Shown piece after piece: positions 5,725 to 12,612 of a DNA stretch of 13,007 nt (positions are counted from its first letter, which is position 1; the number at the start of each line of letters is the position of its first letter). The notes under the pieces are model-generated. The model was not told the origin of the DNA, searched no databases, and was given only the letters and a program-made list of their open reading frames with translations. Source of the stretch: an uncultured cyanobacterium (lineage in GTDB: Bacteria; Cyanobacteriota; Vampirovibrionia; Gastranaerophilales; Gastranaerophilaceae); contig CAMAML010000013.1 of assembly GCA_945836835.1 (NCBI GenBank), forward strand, positions 1-13,007, written 5' to 3'. The position numbers and the translations under genes are program-made.

Positions 5725-7554
5725 TTAAACGACTACGGCATCTTCCTGATTTTTAAACTGCATTTCGTAAAGTGCCTTGTATTGCCCGTGCGGGATACTC
5801 ATCAGCTCGTCGTGAGTACCGAGTTCGGTAAGTTCCCCTTCGTTAATAACGGCAATTCTGTCCGCATTTTTGATAGTGGAAAGCCTGTGAGCGATAACAA
5901 AAACGGTTTTATTCATAATCAGGTTGTCCAACGCCTTTTGGACAACGGCTTCCGACTTGTTATCAAGAGCCGAGGTTGCCTCGTCCAAAATTACAATCGG
6001 AGTGTTTTTTATCATAGCCCTTGCGATTGCGACTCTTTGGCGTTGCCCGCCCGAGAGCGTCATCCCTTTTTCGCCTAAGTATGTATCAAGCCCGTCGGGC
6101 ATTTCCTCAATCATTTCCTGAAGGTGTGCATACTCTAACGCTTTGTTAAGTTCTTCTTCCGTTGCGTCAGGATTGCCCATTAAAATATTTTCTCTGATAG
6201 TTCCCGAGAACAGGAAGTTATCCTGAAAAACCATTGCCATGTTTTCTCTGAGGCTTTTCATCGAATAGTCCCTTATATCCGTTCCGTCGATTAGGATTGC
6301 ACCGTTTGTAACGTCGTAAAATCTCGGCAGAAGGTTCACAAGAGTAGATTTCCCCCCCCCGGAATTTCCGACGATTGCAAGGGTTTCGTTTTTGTTAACT
6401 TTTAAGTTGATGTTTTTTAAGACGGGGTGGTTTGGGACGTATTCAAAATCAAGGTTTTTGAACTCGATTGATGAATTAAGCCCGTTAAGGGTTTTGGCGT
6501 TTGGTTTATCGGTAATTGTCGGTTCTATGTCAAACAGTTCAAAAACACGCCCCATTGCAACAAAGATTGTTTGCAGGGAGGTAAGCGTGTTTCCAAGGGT
6601 TTTAATCGGTTTGTAAAGTAAAAGCAGGGAGGTTACGAACGATGCAAAACTTCCCGCAGTCATTTTGCCCGAAGTGATGAGGCTTGTACCATACCAGAGG
6701 ACTATCGCAATCCCGCAGGATGCAATCAGGTACATAATCGGGGACATCCAGCCTGCACGTTTTACCAATGACATATTGTTGTTAAAAGATTTCCATATTT
6801 GGTCTTCAAAGATTTTGTCTTGCCTGTTTTCAAGACAATACGCTCTCATAACACGGTTTCCCGAGTAGGTTTCGTTAAAGTTTGTCGTAATGTTTCCGCC
6901 TATTACCATGTTTTTGTTTGAGGTTGATTTAATCCGTTTTCTGATGAGTGCGACGGGGAGAAATGCAACGCACAATACCAAAACTCCGATTGCCGCAAGC
7001 CGCCACGAACTGTAAAGCATAACGGCGATAAGACTTAATGCTCCAAACAAACTTGTTACGATTGTTTTCAGGTTGTTAACAATCCCTGCCGATGCCGTGT
7101 CGGGGTCGGAGAGGTATCTGGTTATGATTACCCCCGAAGAGTTTTCGTCAAAAAACGACGTGTCCATATAGATAAGTTTTTTGAACAGTGAAATTTTTAC
7201 CGCATTTGTTATCTTTTGGCTTGTCCAGTCGGTGAGGTAACTGTTTAGGTACCTTAAAACCCCTTGAAATACCGCAAAGAAGATTACCGCAAACGGGATT
7301 GCAAGTGCAAGTGTTGAGGCGGAAATAGTGAATGCACGGTGAAACAACTCAAACACAAGATCTTTTTGCCCGACGACGTAGTCCATATAAGGTTTTAGTG
7401 CAAACGCCACAACCCCGTCCAATGCTCCGACGGGGATTGCCACCAAAAATCCTAAAATTACACGCCCCAAAACGGGTTTTATGAACGGAAATATCCGCCC
7501 GAGCAACCAAGAATATTTAAACGAGTTTTGAGCCGTTGTTTGTGCAAGTTTCAT
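5725..7554 (-). CDS. MsbA-like ABC exporter (fused membrane and ATPase domains)
   Basis: A 609-residue half transporter that should dimerise in the inner membrane and flip lipids or other hydrophobic substrates using ATP. The N-terminal half (about 30-330) has the hydrophobic stretches of a type I exporter membrane domain. The nucleotide-binding domain follows with Walker A GNSGGGKST (396-404), Q-loop Gln444, signature LSGGQ (500-504), Walker B VILDE (521-525), D-loop and H-loop His556. The sequence resembles MsbA and related lipid exporters, but family alone does not prove lipid A as the substrate. There is no C39 peptidase domain. ATG 7554 has GAGAGG 6 nt upstream. It has its own promoter in the 69-bp gap after cca. 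The three Gly codons of Walker A form an uninterrupted run of nine G. Confidence 0.93.
   Translation of the reverse strand: MKLAQTTAQNSFKYSWLLGRIFPFIKPVLGRVILGFLVAIPVGALDGVVAFALKPYMDYVVGQKDLVFELFHRAFTISASTLALAIPFAVIFFAVFQGVLRYLNSYLTDWTSQKITNAVKISLFKKLIYMDTSFFDENSSGVIITRYLSDPDTASAGIVNNLKTIVTSLFGALSLIAVMLYSSWRLAAIGVLVLCVAFLPVALIRKRIKSTSNKNMVIGGNITTNFNETYSGNRVMRAYCLENRQDKIFEDQIWKSFNNNMSLVKRAGWMSPIMYLIASCGIAIVLWYGTSLITSGKMTAGSFASFVTSLLLLYKPIKTLGNTLTSLQTIFVAMGRVFELFDIEPTITDKPNAKTLNGLNSSIEFKNLDFEYVPNHPVLKNINLKVNKNETLAIVGNSGGGKSTLVNLLPRFYDVTNGAILIDGTDIRDYSMKSLRENMAMVFQDNFLFSGTIRENILMGNPDATEEELNKALEYAHLQEMIEEMPDGLDTYLGEKGMTLSGGQRQRVAIARAMIKNTPIVILDEATSALDNKSEAVVQKALDNLIMNKTVFVIAHRLSTIKNADRIAVINEGELTELGTHDELMSIPHGQYKALYEMQFKNQEDAVVV
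6352..6360 (-). repeat. Homopolymer G9 (C9 on + strand) inside the Walker A codons of the ABC exporter
   Basis: Nine consecutive C on the + strand encode Gly-Gly-Gly of GNSGGGKST as GGG GGG GGG. Tracts of this length are known slipped-strand hotspots. A one-base change here would frameshift the protein at the ATP-binding loop. Confidence 0.95.
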
Positions 7555-7591
7555 TATATCCCTCTCTTAATAACTTCCAATCAATATAATT

Positions 7592-7619
7592 ATTTTACCT
7601 TAAAAATCTGCTCTGTCCA
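7592..7619 (-). promoter_or_regulatory. Promoter of the ABC exporter gene
   Basis: On the minus strand TGGACA (7619-7614) and TAAAAT (7597-7592) are spaced by 16 bp, each one base from consensus. The predicted start near 7585 gives a leader of about 30 nt with the GAGAGG ribosome site (7566-7561). The exporter can therefore be transcribed independently of the upstream ybaB-recR-rsmE-cca run. Confidence 0.55.
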
Positions 7620-7623
7620 TATA

Positions 7624-9057
7624 TCAGCCCCGATTTGCAAACATTTGTTTAACAAAAGTTATCGCTTCTTCTCTTGAGTTTAATTCTCCGTTAAGCTGTG
7701 CGTCGTACATTTTGTTTAATATTTTCCCGACTAGCGAACCTTGTTTTATGTTCAGAATTTCCATAACCTCTTTCCCGTTGAGGAGTTTTTTCGGTGGTGC
7801 AATTTTATCAAGTTCTTTAAAATAGAAGGCTTGTAAAATGTCGAGATTTTTAAGGTTTTGTTCGACTATTTCGGTTGTGATAGCCTCCCCTCGAGCTGAC
7901 AGCCTGTCCGCTTTGGCTAAAATTATGTTGTCGATTACGTTATCTCCGAGTTTTCTGCAATATTTGAGCATGGCTTTTTCGTTTACCCCTTCTTCTCTCA
8001 TAAGGCAGGACGGGTAAATATGATTTTTTATCATTGTCGAAATGTAGTCAATTTGCTTGTTTGAAGCGGATAAACTTTTTAAAATAGGTTTGACGATTTT
8101 GGCACCGACGTCGTCGTGCTTGATAAATCGATGACGCCCCGTATCTTCTTCGATTGTCCAGGTGGAAAACTTACCTATATCGTGCAAAAATCCTGCAAGT
8201 TTTATGTGTGCAAGCCTGGAAAACCCGCCAAAATCACATTTTTGAAGGTGTTCTCTGACGTTTGAGGGCGAGATTTCGTAGAGTTTTTGGATTTGGTTAA
8301 CGACTTCTATGCTGTGATTGAGCAGGTCGAGGTGGTGGTGCGAATTTGGCGGAACCTGTTTTAATTCAAGCACTATCGGAAAAATCTTTTCAAGCAACCA
8401 AGTTTTATTCATGTTAATGAGAGCTTTTGCGGAATATTTTCCTTCAAAGAGTTTCATTATTTCATACAAAACCCTTTCTCTTGCGGGCTTTTCTATTAAG
8501 TCGGAGTATTTACAAACCGCATTTATGACTTCGGGCGATATTTCAAAACCCAAAGACGCCTGAAAACGGTAAACCCGCAAAAGCCTCAGTGGGTCGTCTT
8601 TAAAGTTCATTTCTTCTATGTAGTTTATTACCCCCGTTTGAAGGTCGGCGACGCCTCCAAAGAGGTCTATGACTTCGCCCGTGTTGATGTTAACCGCTAT
8701 TGCGTTAATGGTTAAGTCCCGTCTCATCAAATCTCGGGTGAGCGAATTTTCAATCGGGTTTGTGACGTCTATCATGTCGGGATTGTGCTTGTTTTCGCTA
8801 TCTTTCAGTACAACCCTGTAAATTTTGTTTTCTTCGTCAAGCGGGACGTATGCCGAATTAAACATTTTGTGCAATTCCAGTGCAAAGTCCCTCGCCTCAA
8901 TTCCTTCGACGATTAAGTCTCTGTCGTGAAACTCTTTTCCCGTAATGCAGTCCCGAACCGTTCCGCCGACAATGTAAATTTTTTTGTCGGGGAATTTTTC
9001 GGCAATTTTTGCCAAAATTTCGTCGTTTTTAATTTTGTTTAAAACTGTTGTATTCAT
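7624..9057 (-). CDS. cca: CCA tRNA nucleotidyltransferase / poly(A) polymerase family protein with HD domain
   Basis: A 477-residue cytoplasmic enzyme of the class II nucleotidyltransferase family that adds or repairs the 3' CCA of tRNA with CTP and ATP. The head domain shows GGTVRD (31-36), the metal-binding pair Asp45/Asp47 in HDRDL, and RRDLTINA (112-119). The nucleotide-choice motif DDPLR (154-158) and ARERVLYE (192-199) follow. After the RNA-binding part comes an HD phosphohydrolase domain with His248, LHDIGK (291-296) and a likely Asp383. The HD domain may give phosphatase or phosphodiesterase activity. The start overlaps the end of rsmE by 29 bp, so translation is probably coupled; no strong ribosome site is seen. 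The stop is TGA. From the family alone, a poly(A) polymerase or a split A- or C-adding enzyme cannot be fully excluded. Confidence 0.9.
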   Translation of the reverse strand: MNTTVLNKIKNDEILAKIAEKFPDKKIYIVGGTVRDCITGKEFHDRDLIVEGIEARDFALELHKMFNSAYVPLDEENKIYRVVLKDSENKHNPDMIDVTNPIENSLTRDLMRRDLTINAIAVNINTGEVIDLFGGVADLQTGVINYIEEMNFKDDPLRLLRVYRFQASLGFEISPEVINAVCKYSDLIEKPARERVLYEIMKLFEGKYSAKALINMNKTWLLEKIFPIVLELKQVPPNSHHHLDLLNHSIEVVNQIQKLYEISPSNVREHLQKCDFGGFSRLAHIKLAGFLHDIGKFSTWTIEEDTGRHRFIKHDDVGAKIVKPILKSLSASNKQIDYISTMIKNHIYPSCLMREEGVNEKAMLKYCRKLGDNVIDNIILAKADRLSARGEAITTEIVEQNLKNLDILQAFYFKELDKIAPPKKLLNGKEVMEILNIKQGSLVGKILNKMYDAQLNGELNSREEAITFVKQMFANRG

Positions 9058-9781
9058 AGATTATATTTCCCAATGCAACGGTAACCGCAGTGTCCGCTTT
9101 CAAAATCAGGTCTCCGAGCGTCAACATTTTAACATCGTTTTGCTTAAAAAAGTCAAATTCTCTCTCAGAAAATCCGCCCTCAGGACCTATTATTACAAGG
9201 ATGTTTGTTTGTTTAAAAAAGTCTTTACCCTCTTTTGATATATATTCCCGAAAGGTTGCCACGGAAAGCCGTTCGCAAAACGCAATAACGTGGTCGAAAC
9301 CACCCTCGAGGAGAATTTTTTCTAATGTCGTAACCTCAAAACAGGTCGGGATATTTGCTCTTTCACACTGTTTTGATGCCTCAAACATTATTTTTTGCCA
9401 CTTTGCTACTTTTTTCTCGGCAACGGCACGGTTAACGGCACAATTATCGGTAATTACGGGATACACTCCGCAAACCCCGAGTTCGGTTGCTTTTTCGATT
9501 AATGTCGACTGTGCCTCGCTCCTCAGTGGCGATTGTGCAAGATAGAGGTTAAAATCCAATTTTCTTTGGGATTTGTAGGATTTTAGAACACTTGAAACTA
9601 CGGTTTTTGGCGTGATTTCGGTGATTTCCGTTTCGTATCGGATTTCGTTTTCGTCAATCAACAATAGCTTTTCGCCGACTTTTGCACGCAAAGACCGTGC
9701 AACATGCCTGTACGTTTCAATATCGTCTATGGTTGCACAATCTTTATGTATATTTTCGGATTTTATGAAAAAATGCGGCAT
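9029..9781 (-). CDS. rsmE: RsmE, 16S rRNA m3U1498 methyltransferase
   Basis: A 250-residue SPOUT-class methyltransferase that methylates N3 of U1498 in 16S rRNA using S-adenosylmethionine. The N-terminal PUA-like part begins MPHFFI. The mid-region has the family segment LAQSPLRSEAQSTLIEKATELGV, split here as LAQSPLRSEAQ (81-91) and IEKATELGV (95-103). The SAM-binding knot shows GPEGGFSEREF (199-209) and LGDLILKADTA (222-232). In that last motif the usual Arg and Glu are replaced by Lys and Asp, conservative changes. It starts 17 bp after recR and overlaps cca, so it is in the middle of a polycistronic unit. The ribosome site is weak (GGGGA about 12 nt upstream). Length and motif order are normal. 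Confidence 0.94.
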   Translation of the reverse strand: MPHFFIKSENIHKDCATIDDIETYRHVARSLRAKVGEKLLLIDENEIRYETEITEITPKTVVSSVLKSYKSQRKLDFNLYLAQSPLRSEAQSTLIEKATELGVCGVYPVITDNCAVNRAVAEKKVAKWQKIMFEASKQCERANIPTCFEVTTLEKILLEGGFDHVIAFCERLSVATFREYISKEGKDFFKQTNILVIIGPEGGFSEREFDFFKQNDVKMLTLGDLILKADTAVTVALGNIIYEYNSFKQN

Positions 9782-9798
9782 AATCCAAAATCCCCGTT

Positions 9799-10395
9799 TT
9801 AAATTTCCCGACGACCTTCGATAGCCCTTGCAAGCGTGATTTCGTCGGCGTATTCAAGGTCTGCCCCGACGGGAAGTCCAAAGGCAATTCGGGAAATTGT
9901 TATCCCGAAAGGTTTAATGAGCTTGCTCAAATAAAGGCTGGTTGCCTCTCCTTCGACCGAAGGTGTCAGGGCAAGGATAACTTCCTTGACGTTTTCGTCG
10001 GTGAGCCTGTTCAAAAGTTCCTTAATCCTGATGTCGTCCGCACCAATGCCGTCCATGGGTGAAATAAGCCCCTGCAAGACGTGGTAAAGTCCTTGGTATT
10101 CGTTTGTTTTTTCGATTGCGATAAGGTCTTTGGTTTCCGCAACGACACATATTGTTGAGCGGTCACGTCTTGTGGATTGGCAAATTTCGCAAGGAGAAGT
10201 TGATGAGAGGTTGAAACAAATCTCGCAAGTTCTCGTTTGCTCTTTTGCGTCAACGATACTCTGAGCAAATTTTTGCACCTCGGCGTTAGGCATCCTTAGA
10301 AGATAAAACGCCATTCTTTGTGCAGATTTTGGTCCGATTGACGGAAATTTTTGAAACTGCTCTATTAATGTTGCGATAGCTTTCGGGTAAATCAT
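9799..10395 (-). CDS. recR: RecR recombination mediator protein
   Basis: A 198-residue protein, the standard RecR length. RecR works with RecO (and RecF) to load RecA onto SSB-coated single-stranded DNA during gap repair. A helix-hairpin-helix (about 8-30, FPSIGPKSAQRMAF) comes first. A four-Cys zinc site follows (Cys57, 60, 69, 72). The Toprim domain runs from about 80 to 170, starting STICVVAETKD. The C-terminal segment is GLPVGADLEYADEITLARA (173-191), then EGRREI. Its ATG overlaps the ybaB stop by one base (TAATG), and no Shine-Dalgarno sequence is evident, which points to translational coupling. ybaB-recR is a widely conserved bacterial gene pair, which supports the call. Confidence 0.97.
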   Translation of the reverse strand: MIYPKAIATLIEQFQKFPSIGPKSAQRMAFYLLRMPNAEVQKFAQSIVDAKEQTRTCEICFNLSSTSPCEICQSTRRDRSTICVVAETKDLIAIEKTNEYQGLYHVLQGLISPMDGIGADDIRIKELLNRLTDENVKEVILALTPSVEGEATSLYLSKLIKPFGITISRIAFGLPVGADLEYADEITLARAIEGRREI

Positions 10396-10727
10396 TAAAA
10401 CAATCCCGGAATATTCAAGCCACCCGTTGCGGATTTCATTCTTGAGTTCATTTCGTTGGCAGCTTTTTCTTCAGCTTGATTGATTGCCGTCGTGATTAAA
10501 TCTTCAAGCATTTCAATGGTGTCTGAGTCAACCGATAAAGGGTTTTCAGGGTTGATTGCTTCGGCTTTCAATTTGATTGACTTAAATTTACCTTGTCCGT
10601 CGCAGGAAACTACAACCGCTCCGTTTCCGGCTTCTCCCGTAAGTAACATGTTTGCAAGCTCTTCTTGTGTAGATTTCAATTTTGCCTGAATGTTTTGTGC
10701 CTGTTTCATAATTTGCATTATGTTCAT
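10395..10727 (-). CDS. ybaB: YbaB/EbfC nucleoid-associated protein
   Basis: A 110-residue protein of the YbaB/EbfC family, which bind DNA as dimers and are commonly encoded just before recR. The N-terminal helix (MNIMQIMKQAQNIQAKLK) carries the family pattern, followed by the strand segment GAVVVSCDGQGKFKSIKL (36-53). A helix with NQAEEKAANEM follows, and then the flexible Gly-rich tail ending GLF. The start ATG 10727 has AGGAG (10741-10737 on the minus strand) 9 nt upstream. It is the first gene of the ybaB-recR-rsmE-cca run. A hairpin-forming dyad lies in its leader. Confidence 0.96.
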   Translation of the reverse strand: MNIMQIMKQAQNIQAKLKSTQEELANMLLTGEAGNGAVVVSCDGQGKFKSIKLKAEAINPENPLSVDSDTIEMLEDLITTAINQAEEKAANEMNSRMKSATGGLNIPGLF

Positions 10728-10752
10728 ATCATTTCTCTCCTAATCTGATTTT

Positions 10753-10786
10753 GAAAACATCGGGAACGTAAATTTTCCATGTTTTC
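10753..10786. promoter_or_regulatory. 8-bp inverted repeat in the ybaB leader
   Basis: GAAAACAT (10753-10760) and ATGTTTTC (10779-10786) are perfect arms 18 nt apart. Further pairing is possible inside (GG with CC on the minus strand). It ends about 11 nt before the ybaB ribosome site and lies downstream of the proposed minus-strand -10. It would therefore form a hairpin in the ybaB mRNA leader. It could equally be a protein-binding dyad between the divergent promoters. Confidence 0.45.
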
Positions 10787-10807
10787 GGATACACATTCGC
10801 TGATTTT

Positions 10808-10814
10808 TATTATA
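10808..10814. promoter_or_regulatory. Overlapping divergent -10 elements (ybaB operon and M10 protease)
   Basis: The same bases read TATTAT on the + strand (10808-10813) and TATAAT on the minus strand (10814-10809), within the near-palindrome TTATTATACAATAA. The minus-strand element has TG directly before it and only a weak -35, and would give a ybaB leader of about 75 nt. The + strand element is only about 11 nt from ATG 10825, which would make that mRNA almost leaderless. Both -35 regions are poor. Confidence 0.4.
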
Positions 10815-10824
10815 CAATAAAAAT

Positions 10825-11622
10825 ATGCAGAACAAAACATATGTTTCACAATCTTTAAAAAACGGGCGACTTATGCGGTGGACGTTTATGCCGCTGAAGG
10901 TCTATATTGCTCCGATGAAGTTCTATTCAAAGCAGGGGCAGGATTACAGGTACAATTCAATGGTCAGAAAGGCACTTGACGAGTGGCAGAGAGCAACGAA
11001 GGGGCGAGTATCGTTTACCGTTGTTAACACTCTTTTGGAGTCAAATGTTAATATTGACTGGAAAAGGGTGGAGCGACAGGCTTTGGGGCATTGTTATTTC
11101 AGTTTTGACGCAAACAATCGGCTTTACGGGGCGGAAGTTGCAATCGGGCTTACGGACGGCTTAATCCATGCCGATTACGGGGACGAGAGCGAAGTTTACC
11201 ATACGATATTGCACGAAATCGGGCATGCCATAGGGTTAGGTCATAGCCCTTACAAAACCGATATTATGTACACTCCGCACCAAAAGGGGATACATTCCGT
11301 CTCAAAAGGAGATATTGAGACCGTAAACTGGCTTTATAAATTCCCGCAGGGGGCAACGCCCGAGGAAATTGCTTCTCGCTACGGTGTCGGCGGAAGTGAT
11401 ATAGATAAGGTTATTGAAAGTATCGTAAAAAAGAATGCACCGAGCGGATTTGAGCAGGTTAAAAAGTCCATAAAAGTTCAAAAACGGGATTTGCTTGAAG
11501 AAAACGAGCGTATCGGGCTTTTGCACAGGTATCATATGTCTTTGCAAAATATCTCGCTTTCTCCGACAGCGGAGAAGTTTTTCAAAGAAAACGCCTCTCG
11601 GAAAAATAAGGACAAAGAGTAG
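10825..11622 (+). CDS. M10/matrixin-like zinc metalloprotease without a visible signal peptide
   Basis: A 265-residue metzincin-type peptidase. The zinc site HEIGHAIGLGH (130-140) supplies His130, His134 and His140 with catalytic Glu131. A Met-turn follows as DIMYTPH (146-152). The upstream part (18-28, MRWTFMPLKVYI from Met18-like context) resembles the first strand of matrixin domains. Residues 175-265 form a charged, probably helical tail of unknown role. No Sec signal peptide, lipobox or prodomain is seen, which is odd since most matrixins are secreted. There is no Shine-Dalgarno sequence before ATG 10825. The in-frame ATG at 10873 (Met17) is an alternative start that also lacks a signal peptide. 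The gene abuts the next one with no gap, so they are probably one unit. Its substrate is unknown. Confidence 0.85.
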   Translation: MQNKTYVSQSLKNGRLMRWTFMPLKVYIAPMKFYSKQGQDYRYNSMVRKALDEWQRATKGRVSFTVVNTLLESNVNIDWKRVERQALGHCYFSFDANNRLYGAEVAIGLTDGLIHADYGDESEVYHTILHEIGHAIGLGHSPYKTDIMYTPHQKGIHSVSKGDIETVNWLYKFPQGATPEEIASRYGVGGSDIDKVIESIVKKNAPSGFEQVKKSIKVQKRDLLEENERIGLLHRYHMSLQNISLSPTAEKFFKENASRKNKDKE

Positions 11623-12534
11623 ATGCGGGTTGTTCTTCTAGGAAAAGGCGAAATGCTCGCAAACCTTATCCTCGGGGTTGAAGAGGCAAAGGGGGAAATT
11701 GTAGGTGTTTTTCGGGGCGAAAATTTAAATATGAGCCGATTTCGTCTGTGGTTGCACGATAATTTTTCAAACGCTCCGGAAGTTCAGCTCATAAAAGAGA
11801 AAAACTTGTTTGATATTCACCTGAAAAGTGCAAATTCCGACGAGTTTAAGAAACTTTTGTTAAAACTTAACCCCGATATAATAATCGTTGGGACTTGGGG
11901 CGAGAAGTTGAAGAAAGAGATTTTTTCTCATCCTCGGTTTGGAACGGTGAACGTTCACCCTTCAGTTCTTCCAAAATACAGAGGTCCAAACCCTTATTTA
12001 CAGGCTATTTGGCATAGAGAGGAGTTTTCGGGGGCGACATTTCATTTTATGGATGAAAACTTTGACTCGGGGGCAATTCTTATGCAGGAAATTTTGCCCG
12101 TGCAAGCCGGCGATACGGGGCTTGAATTAAGGCGGAAAATATGTGCAAGGGTAAGAGAAGGCATTAGCGTGCTTTTGCCCCACATTGAATGCGGGACGGT
12201 AATCCCAAGAAAGCAAAACGAAGGGGGTGTGTCATATTTCCCCGAAGTTACTCAAGAAAGCATGACGCTCGACTTTTCAAAAGAAACTGCCGAAGAAATT
12301 TTGGCACATGTAAGAGCCTTCCACCCGTTTCGCCCTACTTATATTCAGGACGGTAATCTCTTTTGGATTGTTAACCCTTACAACGTAACGGTTGTGGAGG
12401 AAGAGGCAGAACCTCACAAAATAATTGCTCGTGATATTTTTAAAAGAACTCTTAAAATTTCCGCAAAAGACGGCAAAATTCTTATTTTCAAAAAATTAAA
12501 ACCGTACACTTGGTTTTCAAAATTCCGTCGATAA
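11623..12534 (+). CDS. Fmt-like formyltransferase, atypical
   Basis: A 303-residue protein of the formyltransferase family, which transfers a formyl group from 10-formyl-tetrahydrofolate. The catalytic triad fits: Asn110 and His112 in NVHPSVLPKYRG (110-121), then Asp148 in MDENFDSG (143-150), with the same 36-residue His-Asp spacing as I recall for E. coli Fmt. The C-terminal part, about 205-303, looks like the OB-fold tail of Fmt (MTLDFSKETAEEI, then RAFHPFRP). However, the usual Fmt loop after the first strand (Pro-rich with GRG) is replaced by GENLNMSRFRLWLH (32-45). It may therefore be a paralogue acting on another amine, such as a sugar or a different acceptor, or a divergent Fmt. Its ATG follows the protease stop directly (TAGATG), with AAGGA 10 nt upstream, so translation is likely coupled. 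Confidence 0.85.
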   Translation: MRVVLLGKGEMLANLILGVEEAKGEIVGVFRGENLNMSRFRLWLHDNFSNAPEVQLIKEKNLFDIHLKSANSDEFKKLLLKLNPDIIIVGTWGEKLKKEIFSHPRFGTVNVHPSVLPKYRGPNPYLQAIWHREEFSGATFHFMDENFDSGAILMQEILPVQAGDTGLELRRKICARVREGISVLLPHIECGTVIPRKQNEGGVSYFPEVTQESMTLDFSKETAEEILAHVRAFHPFRPTYIQDGNLFWIVNPYNVTVVEEEAEPHKIIARDIFKRTLKISAKDGKILIFKKLKPYTWFSKFRR

Positions 12535-12542
12535 TACGGCTT

Positions 12543-12569
12543 AAAAAGAGTAATGTATCTTCTCTTTTT
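12543..12569 (+). terminator. Possible weak terminator after the formyltransferase gene
   Basis: AAAAAGAG (12543-12550) and CTCTTTTT (12562-12569) can pair around an 11-nt loop, with the T-run forming part of the stem. The stem is AT-rich and weak, so partial read-through into mlaA is plausible. Confidence 0.35.
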
Positions 12570-12571
12570 GG

Positions 12572-12592
12572 ATGTCAGATTGTATTTGACAT
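12572..12592. promoter_or_regulatory. Inverted repeat ATGTCA/TGACAT upstream of mlaA
   Basis: Perfect 6-bp arms (12572-12577 and 12587-12592) are separated by 9 nt and end just before the mlaA ribosome site (AGAGGA 12598-12603). The centre-to-centre spacing of 15 nt would suit a dimeric regulator binding over about one and a half turns. No convincing -35/-10 pair was found around it. Confidence 0.4.
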
Positions 12593-12612
12593 TATGCAGA
12601 GGATACACGTCA

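Noticed and set aside
9090..9545. 151-codon + strand frame opposite rsmE
   Set aside because: rsmE on the other strand has clear family motifs across the same bases; the + frame is low-complexity Ser-rich shadow.
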